Source: an uncultured Candidatus Melainabacteria bacterium (lineage in GTDB: Bacteria; Cyanobacteriota; Vampirovibrionia; Gastranaerophilales; Gastranaerophilaceae). Taken from it: 64,000 nucleotides of DNA. A program made the position numbers and the translations under genes. The stretch is from assembly GCA_950096985.1 (NCBI GenBank), contig CATNBA010000007.1:1-64000 (forward strand), in the 5' to 3' direction. The notes under the pieces are model-generated. The model made no database searches. It saw only the letters and a list, made by a program, of their open reading frames with translations, and was not told the DNA's origin. Below are positions 40,216 to 50,417 of this stretch, piece by piece (the first letter of the stretch is position 1; each line of letters opens with the position of its first letter).

Positions 40216-41409
40216 ATGAGCTTAATTTACTTAGATAATAATGCAACAACAAAAGTTGACCCGAAGGTACTTGATGCTATGATGCCATATTTTCAAGAAG
40301 AATATGCAAATCCGTCAAGTATTTATGACTTTGCAAAAGTTTCAAACAGAGCCGTGAAAGAAGCGCGCGGTGTTATGAAAGATTTCTTTAATGCCGAAAA
40401 CGAAAAAGAAATCATTTATACATCCTGTGGTTCTGAAAGTGCAAATATGGCTGTACGCGGCGTTTTAAACATGAATAAAAATAAACGTCACGTTATAACA
40501 ACAAAAGTAGAACATCCTTGTGTATTAAACCTTTATCAGGCACTTGAAAAAGAAGGTTATAAAGTTGACTATATCGGCGTAAATTCTAACGGTGAACTTG
40601 ATTTGGAAGAACTTTATGAAAAAATCAACAGTGATACTGCAATTGTTTCAATAATGTATGCAAACAACGAAACCGGTGTAATTTTTCCTATTGAAAAAAT
40701 TTCGGAAATTATAAAATCTAAAAATAAAGAAACAAAATTCTTTGTTGATGCCGTTCAAGTTTCAGGAAAAATTCCTATTGATGTTCAATCACTCGGCGTT
40801 GATTTGATGGGGATTTCAGGACATAAATTCCACGCACCTAAAGGTATCGGAGCACTTTACATAAATTCAAAAACCATCATTAAACCGTTAATTATCGGTG
40901 GTCACCAGGAGCGCGGCAAACGAGCAGGAACAGAAAATGTACCTTACATAGTCGGAATGGCAAAAGCAGCAGAACTTGCAGTTGATCATTTAAAATATGA
41001 GGCAACCGAAGTTAAAAGATTACGCGACAAACTTGAAACAAATCTGCTTAAAAATGTTTTTAATGCAAGGCTTAATACAGGTATTGTAAACAGAGTTCCA
41101 AACACAACCAATATTGGGTTCGAATATATTGAAGGCGAATTAATTCTGCTTCATTTGAGTGATTTAGGTATTTGTGCAAGTTCAGGCAGCGCATGCACAT
41201 CAGGTTCACTGGAACCGTCACACGTTTTGCGGGCAATGAACGTACCGTTTACGTCAATTCACGGCAGTATTCGTTTTTCACTTAGCAAATATACAACAGA
41301 AAAAGAAATTGATTACGTTTGCGAAAAAATGCCCGGTATAATTGAAAAATTAACCAATCTTTCACCATTTCAGGATGAATTAGAGGCTTTAAGAAGATTA
41401 AAGCACTAA
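40216..41409 (+). CDS. nifS: Cysteine desulfurase NifS
   Basis: YLDNNATTKVDPKV, MYANNETGVIFPIEKI, GISGHKFHAPKGIGALY, ASSGSACTSGSLEPSHVLRAM. Confidence 0.95.
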   Translation: MSLIYLDNNATTKVDPKVLDAMMPYFQEEYANPSSIYDFAKVSNRAVKEARGVMKDFFNAENEKEIIYTSCGSESANMAVRGVLNMNKNKRHVITTKVEHPCVLNLYQALEKEGYKVDYIGVNSNGELDLEELYEKINSDTAIVSIMYANNETGVIFPIEKISEIIKSKNKETKFFVDAVQVSGKIPIDVQSLGVDLMGISGHKFHAPKGIGALYINSKTIIKPLIIGGHQERGKRAGTENVPYIVGMAKAAELAVDHLKYEATEVKRLRDKLETNLLKNVFNARLNTGIVNRVPNTTNIGFEYIEGELILLHLSDLGICASSGSACTSGSLEPSHVLRAMNVPFTSIHGSIRFSLSKYTTEKEIDYVCEKMPGIIEKLTNLSPFQDELEALRRLKH

Positions 41410-41425
41410 TACTTTTTTCTTATAT

Positions 41426-41468
41426 AATAAATCCTCGTAGTGCTAAAGTATTACGAGGATTTATTTAT
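41426..41468 (+). terminator. Terminator after nifS
   Basis: AATAAATCCTCGTA ... TACGAGGATTTATT, 14-bp stem. Confidence 0.75.
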
Positions 41469-41535
41469 TTTTGATTTTTATTAAATAACATGCGTGTAGA
41501 ATGTTTTAACATCTAAAAAATTATATTCTTTTAGT

Positions 41536-42459
41536 ATGAAAAAATTTATTTTTATACTAGGAATAATATTAAGCATTAATTGCGCATTGGCAGCATCGCC
41601 AATACTTGATAATATTGAAAATTCATTGTATGGCTTTACATACACTACATCAAGTGATAGTGAAAGACTTGCACGTATCGAACAAAGCGTTTACGGACAT
41701 GAAAAAAACGGTTCTGTAACAGAACGTTTAAATGCATTAAAAAGCGACATGGCAGCTGACTTAATCGGTCAGGAAATAGCTCCGAAAGAAGATACGTTTG
41801 CAGAAGAACAAGATAGTTATAAAGAAGAAAAACTTGCTCAGGAAAAACTGCCTCCTGCAGGTGCTAATGTTGACTATCCGTCAATTAATGAACTTGAAAA
41901 ACAGATATTTAAAAAAGAATTTAAAGATAAAGATTTAAACAGCAGACTTGCCAGCCTTGAAAAACAATCGTTAGGTCAAACATTTGATAATGATCCGTTT
42001 GCAACAAGAGTAGATCGTTTGCAGGCAAAAATAAAACCTAAATCATTTATGGATAACAATATTGCACAATCTTCAAACGATTATTTTGATGATGATGTAA
42101 TTCCACTTGAAAAAAACTATAAACTTGATGAATACAGAGCTTCTGACTTTGATTATGAAAGCTACAATGCCAAAAATACTCCGCCTTCAAAAGTTAATCT
42201 TGCATCTGTTGAGAAATCAATATTCAAACGAACATTTAGTAATGAAAGCAATGAAAACAGACTTTCACGTCTTGAATCAACGATGTTTGGCACAACATTT
42301 GCCTCTGATACGGAGCAGGCTAGAATAAATCGCGTATCAAGTGCTTATAAAGCTCAAAAAACCGCAAGCAAATATGATTCAAATAAATTCTCGCAAAATA
42401 TGGCAACAGCAATGCAAATAGGAACAATGATACTTATGATACTTGCCTGTGTACTATAA
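41536..42459 (+). CDS. Hypothetical exported protein with tandem 'E..(I/L)(F/Y)G...RL..LE' repeats
   Basis: Signal-like N-term MKKFIFILGIILSINCALAA; three repeat blocks; C-terminal hydrophobic segment. Confidence 0.8.
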   Translation: MKKFIFILGIILSINCALAASPILDNIENSLYGFTYTTSSDSERLARIEQSVYGHEKNGSVTERLNALKSDMAADLIGQEIAPKEDTFAEEQDSYKEEKLAQEKLPPAGANVDYPSINELEKQIFKKEFKDKDLNSRLASLEKQSLGQTFDNDPFATRVDRLQAKIKPKSFMDNNIAQSSNDYFDDDVIPLEKNYKLDEYRASDFDYESYNAKNTPPSKVNLASVEKSIFKRTFSNESNENRLSRLESTMFGTTFASDTEQARINRVSSAYKAQKTASKYDSNKFSQNMATAMQIGTMILMILACVL

Positions 42460-42462
42460 TCG

Positions 42463-44748
42463 TCAATCAATATCTACAGGTTCACGCTGAATTTTTTCAA
42501 TTGCCTCACGTGCTGTGAATACTAATGCCTCTGGCACATTTGCAATAGTAGTAAATTGACGTAAAACATCAACAACACGTTTAAATGAGCGAACGATATC
42601 ACCTTCACCCATATCAACCTGTTCTACAATTGTTTCCCAATCTGCCCCTTCTACCCAGAGCTCAATTAATGAACTAAAGTAAGGATTAATATACATAGGT
42701 GCATCAACCGAATATCGATTTTGTATTTTTTCAACTTTACGTCTGACATTCCTGATAAGATTCAAAGTTTTTCTAACGGGTTCTGAAATCGGAAGATACG
42801 GAATATCAATTCTCAAGTCTTCAGTAGTAATAGCACAAACAACCGCAGCTAATTGTGCAGGTGTAAGATTTTCAAGAACATTTGAAAATATAATTTCTGC
42901 AATAAATAATTCATTTTCAGAACGAACTTGTGCAGTTGTAACACCCTGCTCAGTCGGATAATCATCTTTCAAATAACCCATATCAATCAGTACACTTCTG
43001 TGGGCAAGAAATTTATTCCAAAAAATATCGCGCTGCTTTTCGATTTCTTTTTCAAGCTTTCTGTAACGCTGCGAAAAACGTTCCAAAACTTCAATATTTT
43101 TAGAATGTTTTTTATAAAGTTTACAATTATCACATGGAAAATTATGCATCTTTTCAAGCATAGCCTTTGTTTGCGCGCCGAATTCTCTAACCTCCGCCGA
43201 TAACGGACGATTTTTAGAACGTTCCTGCTTGCATACTTTTTTATATGTTTGGCGGTTTTGAACATATATATGACGAAGTTTATCATACTCGTACATCTCT
43301 TTATCAGTTAAACGTGCAGGACAGACAAATTCACGTGATTTAATTTCACCTTCAATTTGTTTTTGAGCATTAATTAAAGGCTGCATTCTTGACCCTGAAG
43401 AAAAATATCCAAAACTTTTTAAAATGAGTTCTTTAGCTTCATCAAGACTAAACCGCTGCAAAAGGTTTAATACCATTGAATAAGATGGGGAAAAACGGCT
43501 TTCAAGCGGATTTGCATCACTCAGAACAAGTTCTGCAACTTCTTCAGGTGTCTGGAATTGAGTTCCGACAACCGTAACATAACCGATTTCATCCATTCCG
43601 CGTCGTCCCGCGCGACCCGACATCTGCAAAAACTCACTTGCAGTAAGCATTCTGTGACCGCAGTCTGTTCTTTTACTTGTTGAACTTATTACAGTAGACC
43701 GTGCAGGCATATTAATACCCGCGGCAAGTGTTTCTGTTGCAAATACGACTTTAATTAATCCTTTCTGAAATAATTTTTCAACAAGGCTTTTCCAAGCCGG
43801 CAACAGCCCAGCATGATGAGATGCTACACCGCAAAGGAGATGTTCAATGTGCTTGTTGTTATACAGATGTGGATTTTCTGCAATGTACTCATCAATAAAC
43901 TGTTGTATCTGTGCTCTTTCACCGCGGGTAACCAAATCCAAAGATGCACAATTTTCCATCTGCTCATCACATTTCTTACGTGAAAATGTGAAATAAATAG
44001 CAGGCAGCATATCATTTTGCTCTAAATTACGAATAATTTCTTTTACATATGATTTTTTATTTTGCAATTTTTTACCGAATACGCGTTTTTCAGGTCTTAT
44101 TTTCTTATTAAGCTGTCCGCTTGGAGTTAAAAGCGGTAAAAGCTTTGTCGGCTGCGAGCTGTCAAAATAAAAAAATCGCAAAGGAACAGGTCTGAAATCA
44201 GTATCAACAAGTTCAGTCTTAGAATGCACTGTATTAATCCAATCCGTCAATTCATCAGCATTTGCAACGGTTGCAGAAAGTGCAATAATCTGCACATTAG
44301 TCGGACAATAAATAATACTTTCTTCCCAAACTGTACCGCGTTGTTCATCATTCATGTAGTGAACTTCATCGAGAACAACATATTTAACGTCTTTCATGTT
44401 ATCTGTTACAGAGCCGAAATTAGTACCGTAAAGCATATTTCTAAATACTTCTGTTGTCATTACAACAATCTGCCCATTACGGTTTAAAGACGTGTCACCA
44501 GTTAAAAGTCCGACTTTATCGTAACCGTATTTTTCACCAAAATCATAATATTTCTGGTTTGAAAGAGCTTTCAAAGGTGTTGTATAAAATATTCTTTTAC
44601 CTTCTTTAAGTGCTCTGTGAACGGCATGCTGTGCGATAACAGTCTTACCCGCACCAGTCGGAGCACACACAACAACACTTTTTCCTTCATTTATAAAATT
44701 ACAAGCATCTTTTTGAAATTCATCCAGCTCAAAAGGGAATTCGTACAT
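42463..44748 (-). CDS. Ski2/Mtr4-like DEAD/DEAH superfamily II RNA helicase
   Basis: VCAPTGAGKTVIAQ, LDEVHYMNDEQRGTVWEE, FATETLAAGINMPARSTV, QMSGRAGRRGMDEIG; start at MYEFPFELDEFQ with SD. Confidence 0.92.
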   Translation of the reverse strand: MYEFPFELDEFQKDACNFINEGKSVVVCAPTGAGKTVIAQHAVHRALKEGKRIFYTTPLKALSNQKYYDFGEKYGYDKVGLLTGDTSLNRNGQIVVMTTEVFRNMLYGTNFGSVTDNMKDVKYVVLDEVHYMNDEQRGTVWEESIIYCPTNVQIIALSATVANADELTDWINTVHSKTELVDTDFRPVPLRFFYFDSSQPTKLLPLLTPSGQLNKKIRPEKRVFGKKLQNKKSYVKEIIRNLEQNDMLPAIYFTFSRKKCDEQMENCASLDLVTRGERAQIQQFIDEYIAENPHLYNNKHIEHLLCGVASHHAGLLPAWKSLVEKLFQKGLIKVVFATETLAAGINMPARSTVISSTSKRTDCGHRMLTASEFLQMSGRAGRRGMDEIGYVTVVGTQFQTPEEVAELVLSDANPLESRFSPSYSMVLNLLQRFSLDEAKELILKSFGYFSSGSRMQPLINAQKQIEGEIKSREFVCPARLTDKEMYEYDKLRHIYVQNRQTYKKVCKQERSKNRPLSAEVREFGAQTKAMLEKMHNFPCDNCKLYKKHSKNIEVLERFSQRYRKLEKEIEKQRDIFWNKFLAHRSVLIDMGYLKDDYPTEQGVTTAQVRSENELFIAEIIFSNVLENLTPAQLAAVVCAITTEDLRIDIPYLPISEPVRKTLNLIRNVRRKVEKIQNRYSVDAPMYINPYFSSLIELWVEGADWETIVEQVDMGEGDIVRSFKRVVDVLRQFTTIANVPEALVFTAREAIEKIQREPVDID

Positions 44749-44838
44749 TAATTTCTCCTCATATATATACATTATGCCCGAAATATTAATATTAGTAAAC
44801 ATGTTAAGCAAAAGTATATGCTATTTTTGTAAATAGCA

Positions 44839-44864
44839 AAAAAGCTCCCTTTCGGGAGCTTTTT
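44839..44864 (-). terminator. Terminator after serS
   Basis: AAAAAGCTCCC-TTTC-GGGAGCTTTTT. Confidence 0.75.
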
Positions 44865-44869
44865 ATAAA

Positions 44870-46135
44870 CTATATTTTGTCAAATCCGGTATATTTTCTG
44901 AGAACTTCAGGAATAATAATTGAACCGTCTTCTTGCTGATAATTTTCGACAATAGCAGCAAAAGTTCTTCCGACAGCCAATCCTGAGCCGTTAATTGTAT
45001 GAACAAATTCTGTTTTACCTGTTTCTTTATTACGGTATCTGATATTTGCACGTCTTGCCTGATAATCACCGAAGTTTGAACAGCTTGAAATTTCTTTGTA
45101 AGCATTATATGAAGGCATCCAAACTTCCAAATCCCAGCATTTATTTGCAGAGAAGCCAATATCACCTGTAGATAAAGCCTCACGGCGGTATGGAAGTTCA
45201 AGTAATTGAAGCATTTTTTCAGCATCTTCCGTTAATTTTTCATGTTCATCTTTACTTGTTTGAGGTGTACAAAGTTTTACAAGCTCAACTTTATTAAATT
45301 GATGAACTCTAATAAGCCCTCTGGTATCACGACCTGCAGAACCTGATTCTCGTCTAAAACATGGAGTATAAGCTGTCATATATTTTGGCAAATCGTCTTC
45401 TGAAAGAATTTCGCCTGAATAAATATTTGTAACAGGAACTTCTGCTGTCGGAATTAAGTACAAATCTTCATCAACACATTTATACATATCTTCTTTAAAT
45501 TTTGGAAGTTGTCCTGTACCTGTCATTGTATTTGCATTTGCCATAAATGGCGGCAAAATTTCTTCATACCCTTGTTCCTGTGTATGGTAATCCAAGAAGA
45601 AATTTATAATAGCTCGTTCAAGTCTTGCACCTTTACCGCGATATAATGTAAATCTACTTTGAGAAATTTTCACACCACGTTCAAAGTCAACAAGATTTTT
45701 TTCTTCACATAAATCCCAGTGAGCTTTAAATTCAAAGTCAAATTTACGCGGCTCGCCCCATTTGTAAACTTCCACATTATCATCCTCAGAAAGTCCAATA
45801 GGAGTTGTTTCGTCAGGAATATTCGGTGTATGTAAAAGGATATCTCTTTGTTTATTATCTAATTCAGTCTGTTTGTCTTCCAAAGCCTTGATATCATCGC
45901 CGAGTTTACGGACTTCTTCTTGAATTACATCAGTATTTTCACCGTTTTTTTTCATCATACCGATTTTTTGCGAATCATTTTTTCTTTTAGCACGCAGCTC
46001 ATCAGCTTGTGCCTGAATTTTTCTTCTTTCTGCATCTATTTCAAGAACTTCATTTATTGAAAGTTCAGGATTTCTTCTTTGTAAAAGTTCGTTAACCTTA
46101 TCAGGATTTTCTCTAATTAGTTTAATATCAAGCAT
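44870..46135 (-). CDS. serS: Seryl-tRNA synthetase
   Basis: [15 protein letters not shown]-term, [54 protein letters not shown]. Confidence 0.97.
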   Translation of the reverse strand: MLDIKLIRENPDKVNELLQRRNPELSINEVLEIDAERRKIQAQADELRAKRKNDSQKIGMMKKNGENTDVIQEEVRKLGDDIKALEDKQTELDNKQRDILLHTPNIPDETTPIGLSEDDNVEVYKWGEPRKFDFEFKAHWDLCEEKNLVDFERGVKISQSRFTLYRGKGARLERAIINFFLDYHTQEQGYEEILPPFMANANTMTGTGQLPKFKEDMYKCVDEDLYLIPTAEVPVTNIYSGEILSEDDLPKYMTAYTPCFRRESGSAGRDTRGLIRVHQFNKVELVKLCTPQTSKDEHEKLTEDAEKMLQLLELPYRREALSTGDIGFSANKCWDLEVWMPSYNAYKEISSCSNFGDYQARRANIRYRNKETGKTEFVHTINGSGLAVGRTFAAIVENYQQEDGSIIIPEVLRKYTGFDKI

Positions 46136-46255
46136 CTTTTATCCTCCATGCAACGCAATTATAATTTAAATAAAAGCTATAATCAAGAAAAATTTATCAG
46201 TGTTAAGATTGTAAAGATTTGTAGCTTTATTTGACAAAGGGTGTATAATGAAATT

Positions 46256-46588
46256 ATGGGGTATGTTTTTAGAAAATTAGCACAGAAATTAGTTCAAGAA
46301 CGTGAAAGACAGACATCTGTCGCAACAAATCCGCTTGCAGTTGATTTTGACGACAGAAAAAAACTTTTCTTAAACAAAATGACACACTCTGCACTTGATA
46401 TGTACGAACGTAAATGTGATGTAAATAATTTTTCAAAGCTTGTTCTTTCAGATCCTGAAAACACATCTCACGATAGAATTATGAACGAATTATTTGCAAG
46501 CGGAGTAAAAGACCCGTTTGAGACAAAAAATTTAACTAAACTTTCCGAAAACAAAAGTTTTTTACATGATTTAGGTATATTGGATTAG
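46256..46588 (+). CDS. Hypothetical protein (~110 aa)
   Basis: ORF with ATG 46256 directly downstream of TATAAT. Confidence 0.6.
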   Translation: MGYVFRKLAQKLVQERERQTSVATNPLAVDFDDRKKLFLNKMTHSALDMYERKCDVNNFSKLVLSDPENTSHDRIMNELFASGVKDPFETKNLTKLSENKSFLHDLGILD

Positions 46589-47577
46589 AGATTTTTAATT
46601 ATAGCATCAGCAAATTGTGTAGTTGATGCCATTCCGCCCAAATCACATGTACATATACCGCTTTTTAAAGTTTTAAATAAAGCTGCTTCAATTCTTTCTG
46701 CATAAATATTTTCACCAATATAACGAAGCATTTCAATTGCAGATAACAAAAGAGCTGTGGGATTTGCTTTATTTTGCCCTTTAATATCAGGAGCAGAACC
46801 GTGTACCGGTTCAAAAACCGCACAATCCAAACCTATATTTGCACCCTGAGCGACACCCAGCCCGCCTATAAGACCAGCACACAAATCTGAAACAATATCA
46901 CCATAAAGGTTTGGTAACACTAAAACATCAAACTGTCTCGGATTTTGAACTAATTGCATACATAAATTATCAACAAGAATTTCACGAGTATTTATTTGCG
47001 TATAATTTTGCGCAACTTTTCTAAAACATTCCAAAAATAAACCGTCTGAAAGTTTCATTATATTGGCTTTTGTAACACAGCAAACCTCTTTACGATTATT
47101 TTTAAGCGCATACTCAAACGCAAATTGAGCTATACGCTCAGATGCATTACGTGTAATTATTTTGATACTTTCTGCTGTATTTTCATCAACCTGCCTTTCG
47201 ATACCGGCATATAAATCTTCTGTATTTTCTCGAACAACAACAATATCAACATTATCAAATTTTGTTTTTATATTGGGTAAATTTTTACAAGGACGCAAAT
47301 TGGCATATAAATCCAAATCTTTTCGCAATTGTACATTTACAGAACGAAAACCTTTTCCTATTGGGGTTGTAACAGGTGCTTTCAACGCAATTTTATTTTT
47401 TTTAATTGAATTCAAAACACGTTCCGGCAATGGCACACCTTCTGCCTCTATAACATCAGCCCCTGCGGTTTGAAGATCCCAATCTATTTTTAACCCTGCA
47501 GCTTCAATAATTTTCACAACTGCATCAGAAATTTCAGGTCCTATACCATCTCCGTTAATTAACGTTATTGTTCGCAT
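46585..47577 (-). CDS. NAD-dependent isocitrate/isopropylmalate dehydrogenase family
   Basis: [79 protein letters not shown]; resembles IDH more than LeuB. Confidence 0.88.
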   Translation of the reverse strand: MRTITLINGDGIGPEISDAVVKIIEAAGLKIDWDLQTAGADVIEAEGVPLPERVLNSIKKNKIALKAPVTTPIGKGFRSVNVQLRKDLDLYANLRPCKNLPNIKTKFDNVDIVVVRENTEDLYAGIERQVDENTAESIKIITRNASERIAQFAFEYALKNNRKEVCCVTKANIMKLSDGLFLECFRKVAQNYTQINTREILVDNLCMQLVQNPRQFDVLVLPNLYGDIVSDLCAGLIGGLGVAQGANIGLDCAVFEPVHGSAPDIKGQNKANPTALLLSAIEMLRYIGENIYAERIEAALFKTLKSGICTCDLGGMASTTQFADAIIKNL

Positions 47578-47752
47578 TATTCCTCACTATATCAATATAA
47601 ATCCGTCCGTTATCACAGTACATAAACTGATTATACTACTTTCACCAATATTTGTAAATATTAATAAAACTTAACAATAGGTATTACAAAAGCAATTTCC
47701 AATAAAACAAAAACTTTATATATGTAAGGTAGGTTAAAAATAGGTTAGAATT

Positions 47753-48598
47753 ATGGTTAGTATCAGTAAAATTGCTAATGCTACAGGCAGATTATTATTT
47801 GACCCTGTATTTACAGAAAAAGCAACACAAACACTTAAACTTTCAAGAAAAGCACAAGGCTGGAACAATATTCATAAACAAGTCTGTGATAGCTTTATAA
47901 AAGCAGAAAAAGAGGCTGTCAGACAAAATCCCAACTTGTGGAAAGGTATGAAAAAATCCTTAACAACACTCCCCCAAGGTATGAAAGATGCCTGGAAAGG
48001 TGCAAAAGGATTCGGAAAACTTAAAGCTGTAGGCGGACAATTTATGAAGCGAATGCCTCTTATCGGCGGTATTATGATGGTGGCTTTTGAACTTCCGAAT
48101 ATCTTCTCAGCTTTTAAAGATAAAGGTTTGGTTGGTGGTTTAACAGAAATAGTTAAATCAGGCAGCAGGTTAGTCGGCAGTATGGCAGGTTTTGCAGTAG
48201 GTCAGGCATTAATTCCTATACCATTTGTTGGCGGTTTAATAGGTGCAATAGCAGGCGATTGGCTTGTAAGTAAAATTACAGGTAAGAGTCACAGCGAGAA
48301 AAAAGCCGAAAAAGAAGAAACACTTGCACAGGCAGATACATCAGAACAGCAAGCACAATTATTACAACAAGAATTAGCGCAGCAGCAAATGATGGCAAAT
48401 AATCCATATACAAACAATACACTTGGAACAAATCCATATGGACAGGGAAATTTTAATATTTCGCAGGCAACAATGACACCTCAGCAAGCAATGGCTATGC
48501 AACAGATGCTTTATAGCGGCGGCTTAAATCAAAGTCCGATTAATCAAGATTTTATGGCAATGGCATCAGGGCTAAACAGGATGAATTATATGTGTTAA
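47753..48598 (+). CDS. Hypothetical glycine-zipper membrane protein
   Basis: GFAVGQALIPIPFVGGLIGAIAGDWLVSKITGKS module; Gln-rich C-terminus. Confidence 0.75.
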   Translation: MVSISKIANATGRLLFDPVFTEKATQTLKLSRKAQGWNNIHKQVCDSFIKAEKEAVRQNPNLWKGMKKSLTTLPQGMKDAWKGAKGFGKLKAVGGQFMKRMPLIGGIMMVAFELPNIFSAFKDKGLVGGLTEIVKSGSRLVGSMAGFAVGQALIPIPFVGGLIGAIAGDWLVSKITGKSHSEKKAEKEETLAQADTSEQQAQLLQQELAQQQMMANNPYTNNTLGTNPYGQGNFNISQATMTPQQAMAMQQMLYSGGLNQSPINQDFMAMASGLNRMNYMC

Positions 48599-48642
48599 AT
48601 AAAAGTACTTTGTTAACAATTCTTAACAAAGTACTTTTATTT
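48597..48642 (+). terminator. Terminator with 20-bp perfect stem
   Basis: AAATAAAAGTACTTTGTTAA-CAATTC-TTAACAAAGTACTTTTATTT. Confidence 0.7.
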
Positions 48643-48713
48643 AGCAATTATTACATATAGATATCGTTTATATATATACACGGGGAAAATATTATAATTT
48701 AAGGGAAATAAAT

Positions 48714-50054
48714 ATGACAAACGGTTATACATATTTTGATGCTTTGAATACATCACGAGCAATATACGGTTTAGGACCTTTAGGAGCCGGAGTTGGCGGT
48801 GGATTAACTGACGATTTTGGCACATACGTTGGCGGCGGTACTGCAATGTGTGTGGGTTTACCATTAGCATTCAAAGGTGTCAAAAAAGCAGTTTGGGATG
48901 CTCCAAAATGGGCATATCAAAATTTTGGCAACTATGGTGGAGCTTTTAACACATCTTTAAGCAACTGGAAAGAAACTAATTTTGGTTCAGCTGTAAAAGA
49001 GCAAAGACAATTTTTTACAAAAGGAGTAAAAGGCAGTGGCTTTTTAGGTGGCTTCAGAAACGCATATAACATAACAACATTACAAGAACTTGAAAAAGCG
49101 ATTCCGACTAATGTTAGTACCGGCTTTAATAAAGGTAAATATTACGAGCTGAGAAAAGCTGGCAAAGTTGAAGAAGCAGAAACTTATCTGAAAAAATTCC
49201 AAGAGGCTAAAAAAGCTAAATTGGAAAAAGTTAAAGTATACAAAGATGCTAAAAACAAAGTTAAAGCTATTCAAGAAGGCATAAAAAACGGAAACCTTAA
49301 AGGTAAGGCGCTACAAAATGCAGTAGCTGAACTGGATAAAGCTGTCGCTGAGGCTGATAAAACAGCATTAAGCATTAAAGCAAAACCAACATCAAAACTA
49401 GCTAAATTCAAAGCTGCATTTAGCAAATATTCAGGAGCAAAAAGCGTAAACAGCGTGTTGACTAAAGGTGCAGCAAGTGAAACAGCTGCAATTAGGGGTG
49501 CTAGCAAAGCTGCTAAGAACTTTGTAAAAGGCGGCGGAGCTTTAAGCGCAGGTATAGAATTTGCAATTGAAACACCTGAAATTATTGAAACATGGAGAAC
49601 ATTAGGCACAGGCGCAGGTTTAAAACAAGCAGGCAAAGCCGCAACAGTAGCTGTAGCATCAGGTGTAGGCTATGCCGCCGGAGCCTGGGCAGGTGGTAAG
49701 TTAGGAGCGGCAATAGGAACTTGTATTGGCGGACCAATAGGCACAGTAGTTGGCGGAGCAATAGGTGTTGCTTGCGGTTTATTGGGAAGCTGGTTGTTCA
49801 ATAAAGGTGCAAAAGCAGTTGTAGGCAAATCAGAACTTCAAAAGGCAAATGAACAGGAAGCACAAAAGACTGCAATTGAAGCTTATAATGATCCTGAAAA
49901 AATGAAAGAATTGGTTGCAGCATATGAACAAATGCTTAATGAAAGAGATGAAATGGTTCAAGAAGGAATTGTTGAGACTCCAGAACAGGCAGATATTACA
50001 GAGCAAAAATATATCCAAGAAGACGTATTACTCAGAAATTTATGTGTTGCATAA
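48714..50054 (+). CDS. Hypothetical coiled-coil + glycine-zipper membrane protein
   Basis: GVGYAAGAWAGGKLGAAIGTCIGGPIGTVVGGAIGVACGLLGSWLFNKGAKAVVGKSE module related to 47753..48598; SD AAGGGA. Confidence 0.78.
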   Translation: MTNGYTYFDALNTSRAIYGLGPLGAGVGGGLTDDFGTYVGGGTAMCVGLPLAFKGVKKAVWDAPKWAYQNFGNYGGAFNTSLSNWKETNFGSAVKEQRQFFTKGVKGSGFLGGFRNAYNITTLQELEKAIPTNVSTGFNKGKYYELRKAGKVEEAETYLKKFQEAKKAKLEKVKVYKDAKNKVKAIQEGIKNGNLKGKALQNAVAELDKAVAEADKTALSIKAKPTSKLAKFKAAFSKYSGAKSVNSVLTKGAASETAAIRGASKAAKNFVKGGGALSAGIEFAIETPEIIETWRTLGTGAGLKQAGKAATVAVASGVGYAAGAWAGGKLGAAIGTCIGGPIGTVVGGAIGVACGLLGSWLFNKGAKAVVGKSELQKANEQEAQKTAIEAYNDPEKMKELVAAYEQMLNERDEMVQEGIVETPEQADITEQKYIQEDVLLRNLCVA

Positions 50055-50057
50055 TAA

Positions 50058-50081
50058 AAAACCTCCTTTAAAGGAGGTTTT
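50058..50081. terminator. Bidirectional terminator between convergent genes
   Basis: AAAACCTCCTTT-AAAGGAGGTTTT palindrome. Confidence 0.7.
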
Positions 50082-50253
50082 AAATTGCAGGAAGATTAAA
50101 TTCCCTCTCTGATTTGAATGTCGTACATTCAAGAACATTTTTCAGAAAACGTTCAATTGTACTTTCCATTGAGGAAATTTCCTCTCTTAGAGCTTTATAG
50201 CTCTCCTCTTTTACATCTTTCAATGCATTTTCAAAGATTTCGTCATGATACAT
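50080..50253 (-). CDS. Small 57-aa charged helical protein (not in the supplied ORF track)
   Basis: Translates as MYHDEIFENALKDVKEESYKALREEISSMESTIERFLKNVLECTTFKSEREFNLPAI*; AAAGGAG SD upstream on minus strand; shares bidirectional terminator. Confidence 0.6.
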   Translation of the reverse strand: MYHDEIFENALKDVKEESYKALREEISSMESTIERFLKNVLECTTFKSEREFNLPAI

Positions 50254-50417
50254 CAGATATACTCCTTTTTTTACTATTTCAAACTACCTCATATATTCCC
50301 ATATCGGTAAATTTTGAAAATTTCTTTAATAAAAATCACAATATTGTTACAAAATTTATTATTAATGCAAAATTTAATTATTTTAATGTAGAATGTTTAA
50401 ATACAGGGGAATATAGA

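Noticed and set aside
41100-41135. GGTTCGAAT (tRNA T-loop-like string)
   Set aside because: Lies within nifS coding sequence with no cloverleaf around it. No tRNA gene was recognised in the window.
50118-50417. N-terminal extension of the uridine-kinase-like ORF
   Set aside because: The region is better explained by the minus-strand 57-aa ORF plus a promoter. A GGGGAA SD precedes ATG 50418, and the extension has non-coding composition.
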